A program made the translations under genes and the position numbers. The notes beneath the pieces are model-generated. The model did no database searches. It was not told the DNA's origin and saw nothing but the letters and a program-made list of their open reading frames with translations. 64,000 nt of DNA, from positions 4,481,501 to 4,545,500 of the forward strand of contig NC_061135.1 of the NCBI RefSeq assembly GCF_905220365.1, written 5' to 3'. Source of the stretch: Vanessa cardui (Eukaryota > Arthropoda > Insecta > Lepidoptera > Nymphalidae). Below are positions 1 to 12,063 of the stretch, piece by piece; positions within the stretch are counted from its first letter, which is position 1; every line of letters begins with the position of its first letter.

Positions 1-14
1 CAAGTCCACAAATA

Positions 15-1871
15 ATGGATCACAATTCTGACCAAGGTTCATTTTCTGATACGGCATTTAGACCAATAACAATGAATTATGGTGACAATAGCTCATCTGA
101 AAGTAACGAATTTAATTATTCTAGTAAAAAAAGCGAAAACAAAAATCGAAAGAAACCTTCGAAGAAACATGAAAGTATTAGACCACACCGAATCACCACA
201 GCAACTCCAGATATAATAACCGTTCAGTCTACATCGGAGGAAGAAATCGAAACAATGGATTGGACTAACGTTTTAGGAGCTTTTACTAAAACCACACCAA
301 TGGTTTCTCAAACTGAAAAAATGATAATACCTGAAACAACTACACATATGACAACAACCGTACCTGTAACAACCCCTAAAAAAATTGTAATAACAACAGA
401 AGCCGCGAAAGAAACAACAGTATCAACATCAACAACAGTTAAACCCAAAAAGCGTACGCGACCTCCGCCAAAATTCGTAAAACAAGAAAAAATTAAGAAA
501 CACAAGCGGATCACTACTACTACAACGACTACTACTACGACTACTAAGGCACCAGATAGTGTTAATAAAAAAAGACCATTATACGACCTAACACCACAAG
601 CAAGTTCAGCTGCGACAGGTTCCATGAAACCATTTAAAGTCAATGAATCAAATAACAAAACGATCTTACCCTCGACTTCAAGTACGACTACAACTACAAG
701 TACAACTACTACCACAACTAAACCAACTACAACAAAAATAACAACAACAACTCAGGCACCCAGCACAACAGTGAAAAGATCTGTCAGTTCAACGACACAG
801 CCAAAAAATAAAAATCGATTCCGACAATCGACGTTAATGTATAAAGGAACTTCAGTTAAACATGACAGGTGGAACTCCGCAGCCATGCAAAAAAATCAAA
901 CAACGACTACATCAATACCTTCATCGCTTTTGCATAGAAGGAAAGGTTCCAATTTTCATGGTTATATTTCATCCACTACTCCTCGACAAGTTGATGATGA
1001 AAAAGAAAAAAATCACGCAGATCGGAAATCGAGTTATTTCGATTTAAAGGCAAGTACTACTAAAACACCCGACGCCACACAAGCCAGTTCTAATTATGAA
1101 GAAACTGTGGATCAATATGAAAGCAATAGTGTGTTACCAATAGAAAAAACACATGAGACCAATGAAGATAATAAAAATTATAACAATGAATCCAAAGATC
1201 GTACGGAGTACATATTTCAGCCTACAACTACACCATTTTACGAAGTAGAGCAAACATCATCAATTGAAAAATTAGCGGAAGTTGATTCGACATCGTATTC
1301 ACAGCCTAAAAATAAAACAAAGTGCAAAAAGAAAAAAATCAGTCAATCAACTACAGAAGAAAGTATGGATATAGATTTTGATAACCTTACAACAATAGTC
1401 ATCCCTACAACAATTACACCTGAAACATCATCAGAAATACCAATTACAAGTGATATTCTTGAAGAACTGTTTAACTTTGAATTTAAGGGTAATAATGATG
1501 AAACTTCAAATGACACTGATAAAACAAAGTCTGATTTAGACGAAGAAGAAAGCTTAACTCACGAAAGTTTTTCTAAAATCGATACAGATTTTGACTTTTT
1601 AGGGGTGTTGAATGTTAAAAAAGAACATAGGTCATATGAGCAAAGCGATTATCAGTATGACAGTGATGATGAAACAGATGATACTGATGAAGACAACAGC
1701 TATGAAGAAGAATATGAAGAGAGCAAAATACCTTCCATTGATGACGATGATGATACTGAATTTGAGTCAGATGAAGATGATGAAGACAGAAATAAAACTA
1801 TAAAGTCATTTAAGGACAACCAAGAGAAAAAACACTCTTACAGCTTTTTAGAGTTAATGGCCATGTCATAG
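15..1871 (+). CDS. Thr-rich mucin-like protein, 3' part
   Basis: A long open frame ends in TAG at 1869-1871. The frame is also open from base 3 to the window edge, so the ATG at 15 may be internal and the gene may start upstream. The 618 residues fall into three parts: a basic Lys/Ser-rich start, a middle rich in Thr runs and TTTT-Pro blocks (about residues 95-260) like the O-glycosylated regions of mucins and peritrophic proteins, and a strongly acidic Asp/Glu tail (about 500-600). I see no catalytic motif, no membrane segment and no chitin-binding Cys pattern in this part. Signal peptide and folded domains, if any, would be left of the window. It probably lies inside an intron of the NCBP1 gene on the opposite strand. 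The reverse-strand frame at 308-715 is the low-complexity shadow of the Thr repeats. Function unknown. Confidence 0.7.
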   Translation: MDHNSDQGSFSDTAFRPITMNYGDNSSSESNEFNYSSKKSENKNRKKPSKKHESIRPHRITTATPDIITVQSTSEEEIETMDWTNVLGAFTKTTPMVSQTEKMIIPETTTHMTTTVPVTTPKKIVITTEAAKETTVSTSTTVKPKKRTRPPPKFVKQEKIKKHKRITTTTTTTTTTTKAPDSVNKKRPLYDLTPQASSAATGSMKPFKVNESNNKTILPSTSSTTTTTSTTTTTTKPTTTKITTTTQAPSTTVKRSVSSTTQPKNKNRFRQSTLMYKGTSVKHDRWNSAAMQKNQTTTTSIPSSLLHRRKGSNFHGYISSTTPRQVDDEKEKNHADRKSSYFDLKASTTKTPDATQASSNYEETVDQYESNSVLPIEKTHETNEDNKNYNNESKDRTEYIFQPTTTPFYEVEQTSSIEKLAEVDSTSYSQPKNKTKCKKKKISQSTTEESMDIDFDNLTTIVIPTTITPETSSEIPITSDILEELFNFEFKGNNDETSNDTDKTKSDLDEEESLTHESFSKIDTDFDFLGVLNVKKEHRSYEQSDYQYDSDDETDDTDEDNSYEEEYEESKIPSIDDDDDTEFESDEDDEDRNKTIKSFKDNQEKKHSYSFLELMAMS

Positions 1872-2056
1872 ACTGAATTTTCTAAACTATAATTTCACTT
1901 ACAGCTTTAAATAAGTCACGAGAATATTAGTATATGACAAATGAAAAGGCATTTAAGATATATTTATAATTATATTATCTGTCAGTAAGTCTTTAATCAA
2001 TTTCTGTAGCAGATTTTTCAATGTAAATATTTAATAATCTATTATAAGTCTAGAGT

Positions 2057-2062
2057 AATAAA
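2057..2062 (+). terminator. Poly(A) signal of the mucin-like gene
   Basis: AATAAA lies 186 bases after the stop codon of the mucin-like gene, with a second AATAAA at 2082-2087. Both fall before the NCBP1 exon that ends at 2116, so the two transcripts need not overlap in exons. Confidence 0.5.
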
Positions 2063-2115
2063 GTATGTTTATATACAAGTTAATAAATGTTAATAATATT
2101 GATGTGTTTCCTTAC

Positions 2116-4269
2116 CTGCACCTTCCATTGAATATTTGTAAATAGGCTCTGGTTTCAAAGGTACAAAAGCTGATAATGCTTCTGGTGTCATGTCCTTTAT
2201 TCTTTGATGATATGATAACCTAAAATAATTTTAATTAAGCTTTATAAAAATAATAATCAATAACAAATAAAACTAAATAAATTGTGTAAATTTTCCATTA
2301 TAAATGTTTAAGTAAGTGATAGTTAAAATGAAACATACTCTATATTTCATTTATGAACTTTGAAATTTCACTTCAAACACTAAATAATTGTAATTATTAT
2401 GTACTAAGATGAAATTATGAATTAAAAAGACAATGGTTCGTTTTTAAACTTTGAATCAAATTTAATGTTGTTTACCTATAAGGATGTATCACCTCGAATG
2501 TCACCCATATTAAATATTTTATTTTTTAAAGTGTTTAGTGATAAGTCGATGGTGTAACTTTTTACAATAAACAATAAATAAATAATATTTATCTTATATT
2601 TGCCTACCTGAGACATTTACCGAGAACTTCTCTTATGAATCTAGGTTTTGGATGGTCTGGATCTAGCTGAGCACATGCTTCCCAGTCATCCCAAGACCAA
2701 CGATACTGAAAGTTACTTATATGATACGCAAACCAATTCACCAATCTGCAATGATAATTATTTATATTAAAGGAAACGCTATAAGCATATAACATATTCC
2801 ACAAATAAAAAGTGAATTCAAAAAAAAGTTACAAACCTATCAAAGCAAGCAATATTCATGGTATCTATCCTCATGAATAAAATTTCTGTTGCTTGAGCCA
2901 AAACTTGCGGCATAGTTGAAGGCTGTAGCTTACAAAGCTCAATAAGTATAGAGCCATAACATATTTCCAAATATCTTGGAGTTGGCAGATTGAATAATTC
3001 AGCAAAAATTACTTCCACAATACAATATTCTAATGGTATTTTAGCTTTGTATGGAAAGCATAAAAGTTGGGCAGCACATTCTTTTCTTTCCAAATGATAT
3101 GCTTCTATTATATTGTGAAGATGTTCCTCAATGAGAAATCTCTCAATAGAATGGGCCCCCGGTAGTACTGGGCCATCAGGACAATCAGTGTAGTCAAACA
3201 TACGGAATATGACTCTTGGCATTGGGTAGGTGTCACCATCATTGTGTGGTGGAGGCTGTAACGATAAACACACGGATATAAGCTTACAACTTTATTAAAC
3301 GACAATTTTTCAAAATTAAATATTAATAATAATTAAAAGTGAAAATTTATGATAATTGTTTAAATACCTGTATTGCAGGCAATGTATGTTGTAAAGCTTC
3401 ACACAATATAGAGTCAAATGCAAGATAAGGTCTTGGTATGTGCTTTTCAGACCAATTGTCTTGTCTGAGCTTTTTAATCTGTGCCCAGAGACAATCCAAG
3501 TATTCTTCTTGAAGATGTGGTACATCTGCAGACCAAACTTTTAATGCGGGCCAGTGTTTCTTACTACGTTTATTTAAAAACACATCAATTGTTACTAGTA
3601 AATGATCCAATTGGGATTCTTTCTTTTCATACAGCTCTCTTCCAACCCACGGCAAGGTTGACAACACAGCAAATACAAACCAATCTCTTCGTACTTGTGG
3701 AACTCCATCCTCATTTGCACAATCCACTAGTGTTTCTAATAGAGTAAGTAAAGATGATGCTGCCAACACATGACAGTTCACCAAGTCAGATATAAATCTT
3801 AAACAATAACGGGCTGCGTTCCATTTACCCGTTTTGAGGTTTTCTTTGAAAGTCTTTACTATGTAATCGACAAATTCACCTCCAAAGTTATAGTTTTTTG
3901 CATTGAGTAAACCAACTAATGTCGCGTATATAGTGCATTTCTCTGGCATTCGTATAGCACATTCAGTTAAAATACGTAAAATTTTAACACGGAAGGTACT
4001 TAAATCTGCTTCTAATACACTCGCCAATCCCTCTAAATTACTTTCCAAACTAGAACTGCTCTTTTCACCAACCCTTAAAATAAGGGATTCCAATCTATCC
4101 TCGATCTCTTGGTTTTCAGATACACGACGACGTTTTCTATTAAGCCGCTCTGGAATATCAAGAAAATGTTCAAAATAACTATAACAAAAAACTTTTAACC
4201 TGTAAACAGTGATAAATTGCAAAATTTACCATATCCATCTTCTTCGTCATGGGCCCGTCTACGATTCAT
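2116..4269 (-). CDS. Cbp80: Nuclear cap-binding protein subunit 1 (CBP80), 5' five exons
   Basis: This is the large subunit of the nuclear cap-binding complex, which with CBP20 binds the m7G cap of new RNA polymerase II transcripts and acts in splicing, export and decay. Exons read on the minus strand are 4230-4269, 3368-4149, 2837-3255, 2608-2745 and 2116-2219. All junctions are GT-AG and keep the frame. The start MNRRRAHDEEDGY and the following KRRRVSENQEIEDRLESL match insect CBP80, as do the MIF4G-type blocks RRDWFVFAVLSTLPWVGREL, PRPYLAFDSILCEALQH and PMPRVIFRMFDYTDCPDGP. About 495 residues are encoded here; the family is near 790-800, so about 300 C-terminal residues are missing. The last exon ends in a clean donor (CAG then GTAAGG), so the gene continues left, across the mucin-like gene. 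The start is the first ATG and gives the conserved Arg-rich N-terminus. Confidence 0.95.
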
Positions 4270-5003
4270 GATTATTGTTCAAGATTGTAAATTTAACCCA
4301 ATATAAACACTCCGTGAAAGAAACAAAATGAAGAAATTCCTAGTCAAAACTGTAAAAGTAAATCATTAAGCCAAATCGGCTTTTGCTATCGTCAAACGAA
4401 GTATCACTATCGTCACATAAAATCCACAGAATAAAAATCTCCAATTTGACTATACTATTTGACACAAATATGAAATATCAAAGCCGACAATGTATCTGGA
4501 AATTTGAGTATTTTTTATTAAAAACAAATAATGTAGTGATTAAAGAAGAACCTAAAATAATTATATATATTTTTCGTAATACGAATAATAACAAAACGGC
4601 TATCTGCGAAAGGAATAAATAATCAATAAGACGCTAAAATATGCTTGTGTACACGGACTACGTTGAGGCTTGATATATATATTTTTATAATAGTCTGCAA
4701 TTCTGCATGCATTGTTTGTCAAATTGACAAATTTCCAGTTTCTATCTGTTATTAGTCAAAAAGTTTGAATATTATATTACTCTAGGAAACAGGAGTCAAG
4801 GGCTAGGAAATGAATTGAACTAGGAATGCCAATATCCAATAAACGATCCCTTATTAAATCTACACATTTAATATTCGTAAATCAAAATAGAAATAAACTT
4901 TACTTGTCATACGAACACAATTACTTTGCAATCAAATAATACTGCTCGTGAATAAAATAAAAACAATATTTTGGCAGCGGTTATTTCAATCAATGAAAAA
5001 ACG
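4270..5003. promoter_or_regulatory. Head-to-head intergenic region, NCBP1 / SIRT6
   Basis: This 734-bp AT-rich gap separates the start codons of two divergently transcribed housekeeping-type genes, so it probably holds both promoters. I see no convincing TATA box or other named element. The role is inferred from gene orientation only. Confidence 0.45.
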
Positions 5004-7322
5004 ATGTCTTGCAACTATGCAGAAGGTTTATCGCCATATGAACATAAAGGTGTTCTTGGAGTGCCTGAGGTAAGCTTACGAAAAATGATCAGATATTCTT
5101 CACAAAAAAGTTAATTACGAAATAAAATTGAACTCATAACAAGCCTTTTTATTTATTTTGAATGAATTTGAATTAATTGGTTGCTTGCATTTTTATTTTC
5201 AGAAATTCGAATCCATTGATAAATTAAATGAAAAATGTATTGCTTTAGCTGAACTTATAAAAGAGAGTAAGCACATAGTTGTACATACAGGAGCTGGAAT
5301 AAGTACTTCAGCTGGTATACCAGATTTTAGGTAATTATGAATATTCATTCTTTTAAAGCTCAAAGATGGTTAAGAGATTTCTAAGTTTAAAAAATCACCT
5401 ATATAATTGTAAATTCAATTTAAACAATTCATTTTCAATTAAAGGTAAAGAACCTAAAGAAATATGAAAATGAAATATATTAATATTTTCAGAGGTCCAA
5501 ATGGAGTCTGGACTTTAGAAAAAGAAGGCAAGAAACCATCTATTAATATCTCCTTTGCAGATGCCAAACCAACAAAGACACACATGATACTCAAGAAACT
5601 TGTGGAAAGTAATAAAGTACAATATATTATAAGTCAGAACATTGATGGACTGCACTTGAAATCAGGATTGCCGAGGAAGTATCTAGCTGAATTACATGGA
5701 AATATGTTCATTGATGAATGCAATCTTTGTAAAAGGTAAATAGTGCAAAATAAAACTAATACTTTTTTTGGTTTTACACTTTGCTATTTATATAAATACT
5801 GAACAATTTTACTATTGAGTTTTATATGTACTGTATAGTAATAAATATAAGTTAATTTTTTTAATTTCTACATTTTAGACAATTTGTGCGAAGTCGTCCA
5901 GTAGAAACTGTGGGAAAGAAGTGCAGTGGAATACCTTGTGCTTCAGGGCATGATGGTGGAAGACCCTGCAGAGGTCGGCTTTATGATGGAGTCTTAGACT
6001 GGGAGCATAGCCTACCTGAGAATGATCTGCTAATGTCAGAATGGCATTCAAGGTATATTCCATAATAAAATTTTATAAATTAAAATAAATTGTGTAGCCT
6101 ATTAACTAATACTTTATTTGTTTATTAAAGTATTAGTTAATAGGCTACACAATTTATTTTATATATCATATATATATATCATATATATCATATATATATA
6201 TCATAGCTGAATTGCGAAAGTTATTTCTAAGTTAAAATGAATGGTTCTTTTACTTTCAATATAGTGAGCACAACAGTGTTTTGTATCAATATTTTGAGAT
6301 GATAAAATCATAGTAAGTCTTGGGTTCAAACTTATCATGACAAGTAATAGTCTATGTTAATAGATGATATTAAAATCCCAATACCCAGTTGCTGGTGAAA
6401 ATATCTTGTTTGATACTTTATATTGCCCTCAAATGAAATTCAAACCCAAGACTGTATAATCTGTAGTCTCATTAGTTATTAGATATTCTTATTTATAAAT
6501 TATACTAATAAAAACATCACTATATTTCAGCATTGCAGATTTGAGTATATGTTTAGGGACAACACTTCAAATCATTCCTAGTGGTAATTTACCTTTAGAA
6601 ACATTAAAGTATGGAGGAAAACTAGTCTTATGTAATTTGCAACCAACAAAACATGTAAGTTTCAATACTAATATAGCAGATAATATTATTTATCTGTAGA
6701 TTTTCTCTGACTTGTTTAAGCCATAATAAAACCTTAGCTTCACTCAGAATTTAGAGTTTATTCATAAAGATTAATTATAGGAAGCCTTTCCATCTTTGCA
6801 ATTCATATTCCTTATAATCCATATTTCATCAGATTCAGTTCAATAGTTTGTCTGTAAAAGAATGACAGACCAGACTTAACATTTTTATTTATGAGATACT
6901 TTCGTATTTATAATATTACTATTAGAATTAAAATTAATTTTCCTTCTTTTTAGGACAACAAAGCAGACTTAATTATAAATTACTATGTAGATGATATATT
7001 AGATAAGGTCATGGAAATACTTGGTATAGAAATACCAGAATATAATGAATCCGAAAACTTAACTAAGTTGGCTGAATCAGCTATTGTCGATTGGACAATA
7101 AGTCGAAAGGACATATTATCAATGGAAAAAATATTTAAGGCTAAATGTAAAGGTGTGAAGAAAAAAAGAATTTTAAATAAAAATAAAAGAAACTGCCTAG
7201 ATATGTTAATTAATGGGTTGGATAAAGACGATGACAAATCAAAAGTGATCAAGCTGGAAATAAAAGAGGAAGACGAAAAAGATTGTTTAGTAGATTCAAA
7301 TAATATTCAATTAAATGAATAG
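5004..7322 (+). CDS. Sirt6: NAD-dependent deacylase sirtuin-6
   Basis: SIRT6 is a nuclear class IV sirtuin that uses NAD+ to remove acyl groups from histone H3 lysines and can ADP-ribosylate proteins. Exons are 5004-5069, 5203-5330, 5493-5735, 5879-6052, 6531-6654 and 6954-7322. They join in frame to 367 residues, similar to the family length. The N-terminus MSCNYAEGLSPYEHKGVLG is the conserved SIRT6 start. Visible motifs are GAGISTSAGIPDFRGP (NAD binding), QNIDGLH, the catalytic His in ELHGNMF (about residue 133, the same number as in human SIRT6), zinc-binding Cys pairs in CNLCKR and in the GIPC...RPC segment, GTTLQIIPSGNLP, and CNLQPTKHD. The tail after about residue 300 is Lys-rich and acidic, as expected for the unstructured C-terminus. 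Intron 4 holds a perfect 36-bp hairpin. NCBP1 lies divergently upstream. Confidence 0.96.
6081..6161. repeat. Perfect 36-bp inverted repeat, 9-nt loop
   Basis: The arms at 6081-6116 and 6126-6161 are exact reverse complements around a 9-nt loop, inside SIRT6 intron 4. The arms carry mixed sequence (GTGTAGCCTATTAACTAA), so this is not a simple AT repeat. It would fold as a long hairpin in RNA from either strand. It could be a small inverted-repeat transposon or a palindromic duplication; no coding content. Confidence 0.85.
6162..6206. repeat. TATATC-type microsatellite
   Basis: A short irregular tandem array of ATATATC-like units directly follows the hairpin in SIRT6 intron 4. Confidence 0.6.
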
Positions 7323-7372
7323 TAAATTCAAATTGTTTTTATTTATTAATATTTGCATTGATTTTGTGTATA

Positions 7373-7378
7373 AATAAA
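7373..7378 (+). terminator. Poly(A) signal of SIRT6
   Basis: AATAAA lies 51 bases after the SIRT6 stop codon, a normal distance for a short insect 3' UTR. Confidence 0.55.
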
Positions 7379-8599
7379 ATGACATCAGCCATATCAAAAA
7401 CATCTAACAATGCATAAAAATAAAACAATTAATTATGATAAATTTACCATTATAATTTATTAAAATAAAAATATAACAAAAGAAAATCATTTAAAAATGT
7501 ATGTCATGGAATGTTTAGAATATATAAAAATATAATATCTGTAACATAGAATCTAAGTTTTATCCAAAAAAAAGTAATACAATTTTTAAATATAACATGA
7601 TATACTATATTTTCCATTTAACTAAAAGAATAACTGTTAAAACCATACTCAACAACCACCCTAATCGTAAACAATAGTTTACATATAAAAATATGAATGG
7701 ATGTTACTAAATATCATTAAAACAATTTATTACTTTCTGATTATCTAAATATATAAAATCACTGATATTTATTACCATAACATGTTTACCCATAATTATA
7801 AAAACCATAGCATGACTAGTTCCATAATTTTATATAAGATCAATGTTTACATTTTGATAATCAGTTATAAAAATAGAGATATGGTAAACAAACTGGCATC
7901 ATAAATTGAACAATTTATGAAAAATAGTATCAAAGTTTTTTATTAAAGGCCAAATCTGAATTCGATATAGAAGCTTAATAAGGCTTTTTGTACATGGCGC
8001 TGAAAAAGACCCAGAAGAATTTTTGCACTGTATGATTTTTGGCGTCTTTAAAAACGAGTACAAATGCAAAAGTTATATAACCACAGACAAACTCTTTTAA
8101 GTTTCTGTCGTCAGAAAATTGACATTCAGATGGAAGAAGGCAACTATTGCACACAAAACATATTACTATAACTATGCAAGGTTCATTGGTAAGGAGATTG
8201 AAATACAATACAATTTTATACGTTATTGCAATTGAGTGCATATTATTAATGTGTTCAAACATAATTCCTTAACTATTTATCCGAACCAAGGACAACTAAT
8301 ATTTCATTGACGTATAAATAATGTATACATGTATCTACATAGAAATAATTAAATAACTTACTTTATATAAAAATATTTGGTATTAATATAGTATCACAAA
8401 TTTTATATCAACTACTATTTTTGTTATTTTTAATTTAACCTCATTAAAATTAATTTAAAGTCTTTGCCACTCAATAACATGATATGAGTTAAAAATACAT
8501 CCACAGATTTAAATACATTTATCGTTCAGTTATTTTAGATCAGTACATTGGCGGTGACCATATCTACTCTGACAGATTATTCGCAGTGTAAAAAATATT
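7379..8599. other. AT-rich gap with one orphan reading frame
   Basis: This is the space between the converging SIRT6 and dolichol kinase genes. The only frame of note runs from 8262 to 7975 on the minus strand (95 residues, hydrophobic, ending AMYKKPY). I recognise no family, and there is no supporting splice or promoter signal. The rest is AT-rich and featureless to me. Confidence 0.3.
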
Positions 8600-8880
8600 A
8601 TATTGATTTGTTTACTCTGCAAACCAGCATACAACAATATGAAGTATTGGTGCAAGGTACCATCCCAACAGAACTCAAACCAAAGCCGTAGCATTGGTTA
8701 TCAAATTTCACTCACCCTTATACTATATATTTGGTGTTGCCATTTATTTAACAATGTTAAATCCCGCCGCCTTTTGTGCCATGCTTTATTTTCTTATATT
8801 TATTTCCTGTGTGTTATACTTGTCTTGGTGTACAATAAAGAATATTATTATTATATTATTATTATTAAATATTTATAAAT
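8600..8880 (+). repeat. Probable retroposon 3' end
   Basis: The stretch ends with TTGGTGTACAATAAAG followed by a run of ATT units. This is the kind of polyadenylation signal plus microsatellite tail that insect non-LTR elements or SINEs leave. It sits in the 3' flank of dolichol kinase. The boundary on the left is a guess, and short frames here (8603-8894) look like chance. Confidence 0.4.
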
Positions 8881-8890
8881 ATATGATGTG

Positions 8891-9201
8891 CTAGCATAGC
8901 AACCGAGCGGCCTGCAGTGCGGCGAGCGCGGCGAGCGGCAGCACGAGGTTATCGACCTGCGCCGTGCGCGCCTCCAGCCCCGCCGCCGCGCATGCGCACA
9001 CCGCGCAGCGCAGCAGCGCGCACGAGTTGTGCAGCACGCCTGATCAACAAACATATTGACAACTATACTATCGAAAGGCAAAATCTAAATCCATACAAAT
9101 AAATAAAATCAGAGTGTCTGGTTGTAATATTAAAATAACCGCTTTCTGATACATGCATTTATATACGGTACACATACCAAAACACACATTTTTAGAATTT
9201 T

Positions 9202-9232
<31 letters not shown>

Positions 9233-12063
9233 TCCGGGTAATCTCTGGAACGATTGGGCCGATTTGAACAGGACTTTCATTGGCGGGTAGGTAATGTACA
9301 AAGGCGTAACTTAGGCTACTTTTTATACGCAAATAATACAAAGTTTTGGAAATATAAACACCCAACTTAAGTTGAGCTCTTTCTGATATGGTTGTCGATA
9401 TGAATTGGGGGTCAGCTTATACTGGTACTTGATCGGATGTATGTTGCGTTGCGTTTTGCAAATTTCCCACGCCACGTGGACGTCGTCGTCTGTTTGTAAT
9501 TTTTTTACTACGTGGACATGAATGTATACACGGTACACATGCCAAAACATATAATTGTAGAAATTTATAACGAGATGTCGTAAGCAAACAAATTCTGTAG
9601 TATGTTTAGTATCAGTATTGCACCCGTGCGAAGCCGGGGCGGGTCGCTAGTCTTTTAATAAAATTATATACAATAGAATCAGTCATCGATTACTTTCAAC
9701 TACTATTATCCGTTTAGTACGGTCAGCACAAATCAACTATTACTACACTTTAGATGATTGAAAAAAAAAGATATATACGTAATACGAAGTAAGAATTAAT
9801 AAAAACGATGGAAATAATTCATGTCTTATTAACCATTAAGCTTTCCTGATTTGATTGTATTTATGTAAAAAAAGAAATTGCAAATTCTAAGAAGTATCTT
9901 ACCAAATAGCTCCAAGGCATATACTGTTCCCATCTGTGAAAGAACATTAAATAATGTGCCCTCTAATGTTCTGCTACTATCTGCAAAAGAAATTAAAATA
10001 TTTTAAGACACAGTTCTTGTATAATGAGTAATTTATTATGTAAAAAATACATGTCATGACATATATGTCCCTTTATGTTACCTGGCCACTTATTAAATCC
10101 AAATCTGGAACCAAACCAACTTGCGGCCGTGTCACCTATTCCTATGGATAGCACTCCACTGAGCAGCTCTAATTGCCTGTCCTCTCGGTTAGGTACTACC
10201 AGTAATGGAAAAGCCAATCCAACATATAGATATAGTGGAGTCATTGCAAACAGGCCACAATCCTGTCAAAACAAGACAGATTTAAATAAGTATAGTCTAA
10301 CAAACTTAGAAATATATTTTCAATTAGCAATATATTAAAAATACCTTTTCATCACTATAGATTAAGAAGGCAGACTGCAAAGCTGAAGATATTGGTTCAA
10401 TGCCTGATTTTCTTAATGCCTTAAATAAAAATATGAATATTTTAATATTATATTATGGTTATAGTTGACTTTACACAAAAGTATGTAAGTATAATAATCA
10501 TAATTGCTTATTTTTAATTCATTCTTCTATATAAAGTGTTATAGTGTATTTTTGTATATATAGTGCTTAAATAGCACTTAATGTTATTAAATCATATGTT
10601 AATAATTTATTATTCATTATTTTAATGTGAATATTTAATCCATACGAATTTAGTATAATAAGACAGTAATAGAAAACAAATAATAAAAAAAGGTACCTCT
10701 ACAAATATCAAAACTCCGAGGCCAATTCCTGCTGCAAGTGTCATTAAATAAATATCAAACATAATCCCAGAGAGGAAGACGAGTGAGGCTAATACGTGAA
10801 ATGTCTTCCTTGTGACTGTACTCGCTTTGATCGCCAGTTTAGTGCGTACAAGTAGTGCGCATATTGCCAGGATCACAAGTATAAGCCAAAATATAAATAT
10901 TTGTACCTGAAATAAAAAAAAAAGTTTCTATTAATCTATATTATTGTTTTAGTTTATTTTATATTAATCTTGTTCTTCTTTTTAATTTTTCTTACCCGAT
11001 TTTGCTTCATGAATACATAATTTAATATTATGGCCACAAAATTGGGGCCGAATAAAGATTGTAAAATGAGTGATACAAAAACCACAGCTGATCCAATAAT
11101 GTATACAAGTGTTTTGAAATTTCTCTGTGAATCATTCAGGAAGTACAGTGCTGTAACAATTAATCCCACGGTTGATAATATTGTCTGAAAATATTTAAGA
11201 TATACAACAAAAAAATAAATAGCATTTTTTCATACCGCTATATAAATATAAATTCTGAAGTCAACTTACATAGAAAATTAAGCTAATAAATTCCATCTCC
11301 TTGTCATCGCTGTGCATTTCAAATATGAATTTGATTACAGACATTACAGTAAACAAAACAATACTCTGTGACACTATCATTGCTTCACCGATAGTGAATG
11401 TCTTCTGGCATTTTGTTAAACATAGTCGAAGCACCCATGCAAAAAGTATTGTTGATGAAAATGTTACAGATATTGAAAATATTAACCCTGCAAAAAATGC
11501 CATTTAATTAAAACAGAATTTTCATTACAGTTCTGTAATGTATATATATATGAATATGTAATAATGTAATATGTATATGTATATGAAATGCTTATAAAAT
11601 TACCTTGTCCAAGAAAAAAATTTAAAAGTACTGCAGCTATTATGCTAGTTGCTAAGCATCCAGCGTAAATTGGCTCCTTCAGAACAACACTTGATGTTGT
11701 AAGAAATATTATGAACAGTACACAATAACATAATAAACCAACAGATATTAGGGATGTTATTTTATATAATAGTGTAACATTATCAGTACAAGTGTATACT
11801 AATAAAACTGTGGGCAGTAAGAGATGGCACCATAACCCATTACTATTTGCTGGTCTGTAAAAAAAATGAGGCATTTATCGTATTTATTTGATGGCTCGAT
11901 TTAGCCGAAGCTTAAATAAATGAGAGATAAATTCTTACCTTGTATTTATATCTGCTTCTTGTAAATTCATAGAAATCTGCCTGTCTATACATTTTAAAGG
12001 CCTAATTAATTTATTTTCCACTTTAGATACAATTAATTGAAAAAAAGTGAGAAGTCTAGTCAT
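8891..12063 (-). CDS. DOLK: Dolichol kinase
   Basis: Dolichol kinase uses CTP to phosphorylate dolichol in the ER membrane, giving the dolichyl phosphate carrier needed for N-glycosylation, O- and C-mannosylation and GPI anchors. Nine minus-strand exons (11939-12063, 11604-11854, 11270-11487, 10996-11184, 10697-10906, 10345-10419, 10082-10262, 9903-9980, 8891-9039) have GT-AG borders and join in frame to 491 residues. The protein is a chain of hydrophobic segments, as expected of a multi-pass enzyme. Family motifs are RKTFHVLA (about 294-301), YLYVGLAFPLL, and GIGDTAASWFGSRFG followed by KWPG and TLEGT (about 397-430), the likely CTP-binding region. The last exon is far richer in G+C than the others. 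The long last intron holds a Helitron-like element. The ATG at 12063 is the first in frame and gives MTRLLTFFQ. Confidence 0.93.
9109..9650 (+). mobile_element. Non-autonomous Helitron-like element
   Basis: The 3' end reads GAAGCCGGGGCGGGTCGCTAG followed by T, the CTRR-T terminus expected of Helitrons. The 5' side carries the TCAGAGTGTCTGGTTGTAAT block shared with the copies at 19455 and 59491. Inside are a TCTG microsatellite (about 9201-9230) and the shared block GGAACGATTGGGCCGATTT. There is no Rep/helicase frame. It lies in the last intron of dolichol kinase. Confidence 0.6.

Noticed and set aside
308..715. Minus-strand frame rich in Val
   Set aside because: It is the reverse complement of the Thr repeats of the mucin-like gene.
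4143..4165. Alternative start of NCBP1 exon 2 at TTATAG
   Set aside because: It joins exon 1 in the wrong phase; the acceptor CCAG at 4150-4153 keeps the frame and the conserved KRRRVSENQ text.
8851..9102. Arg/Ala-rich frames on both strands
   Set aside because: They are off-frame readings of the G+C-rich last exon of dolichol kinase.
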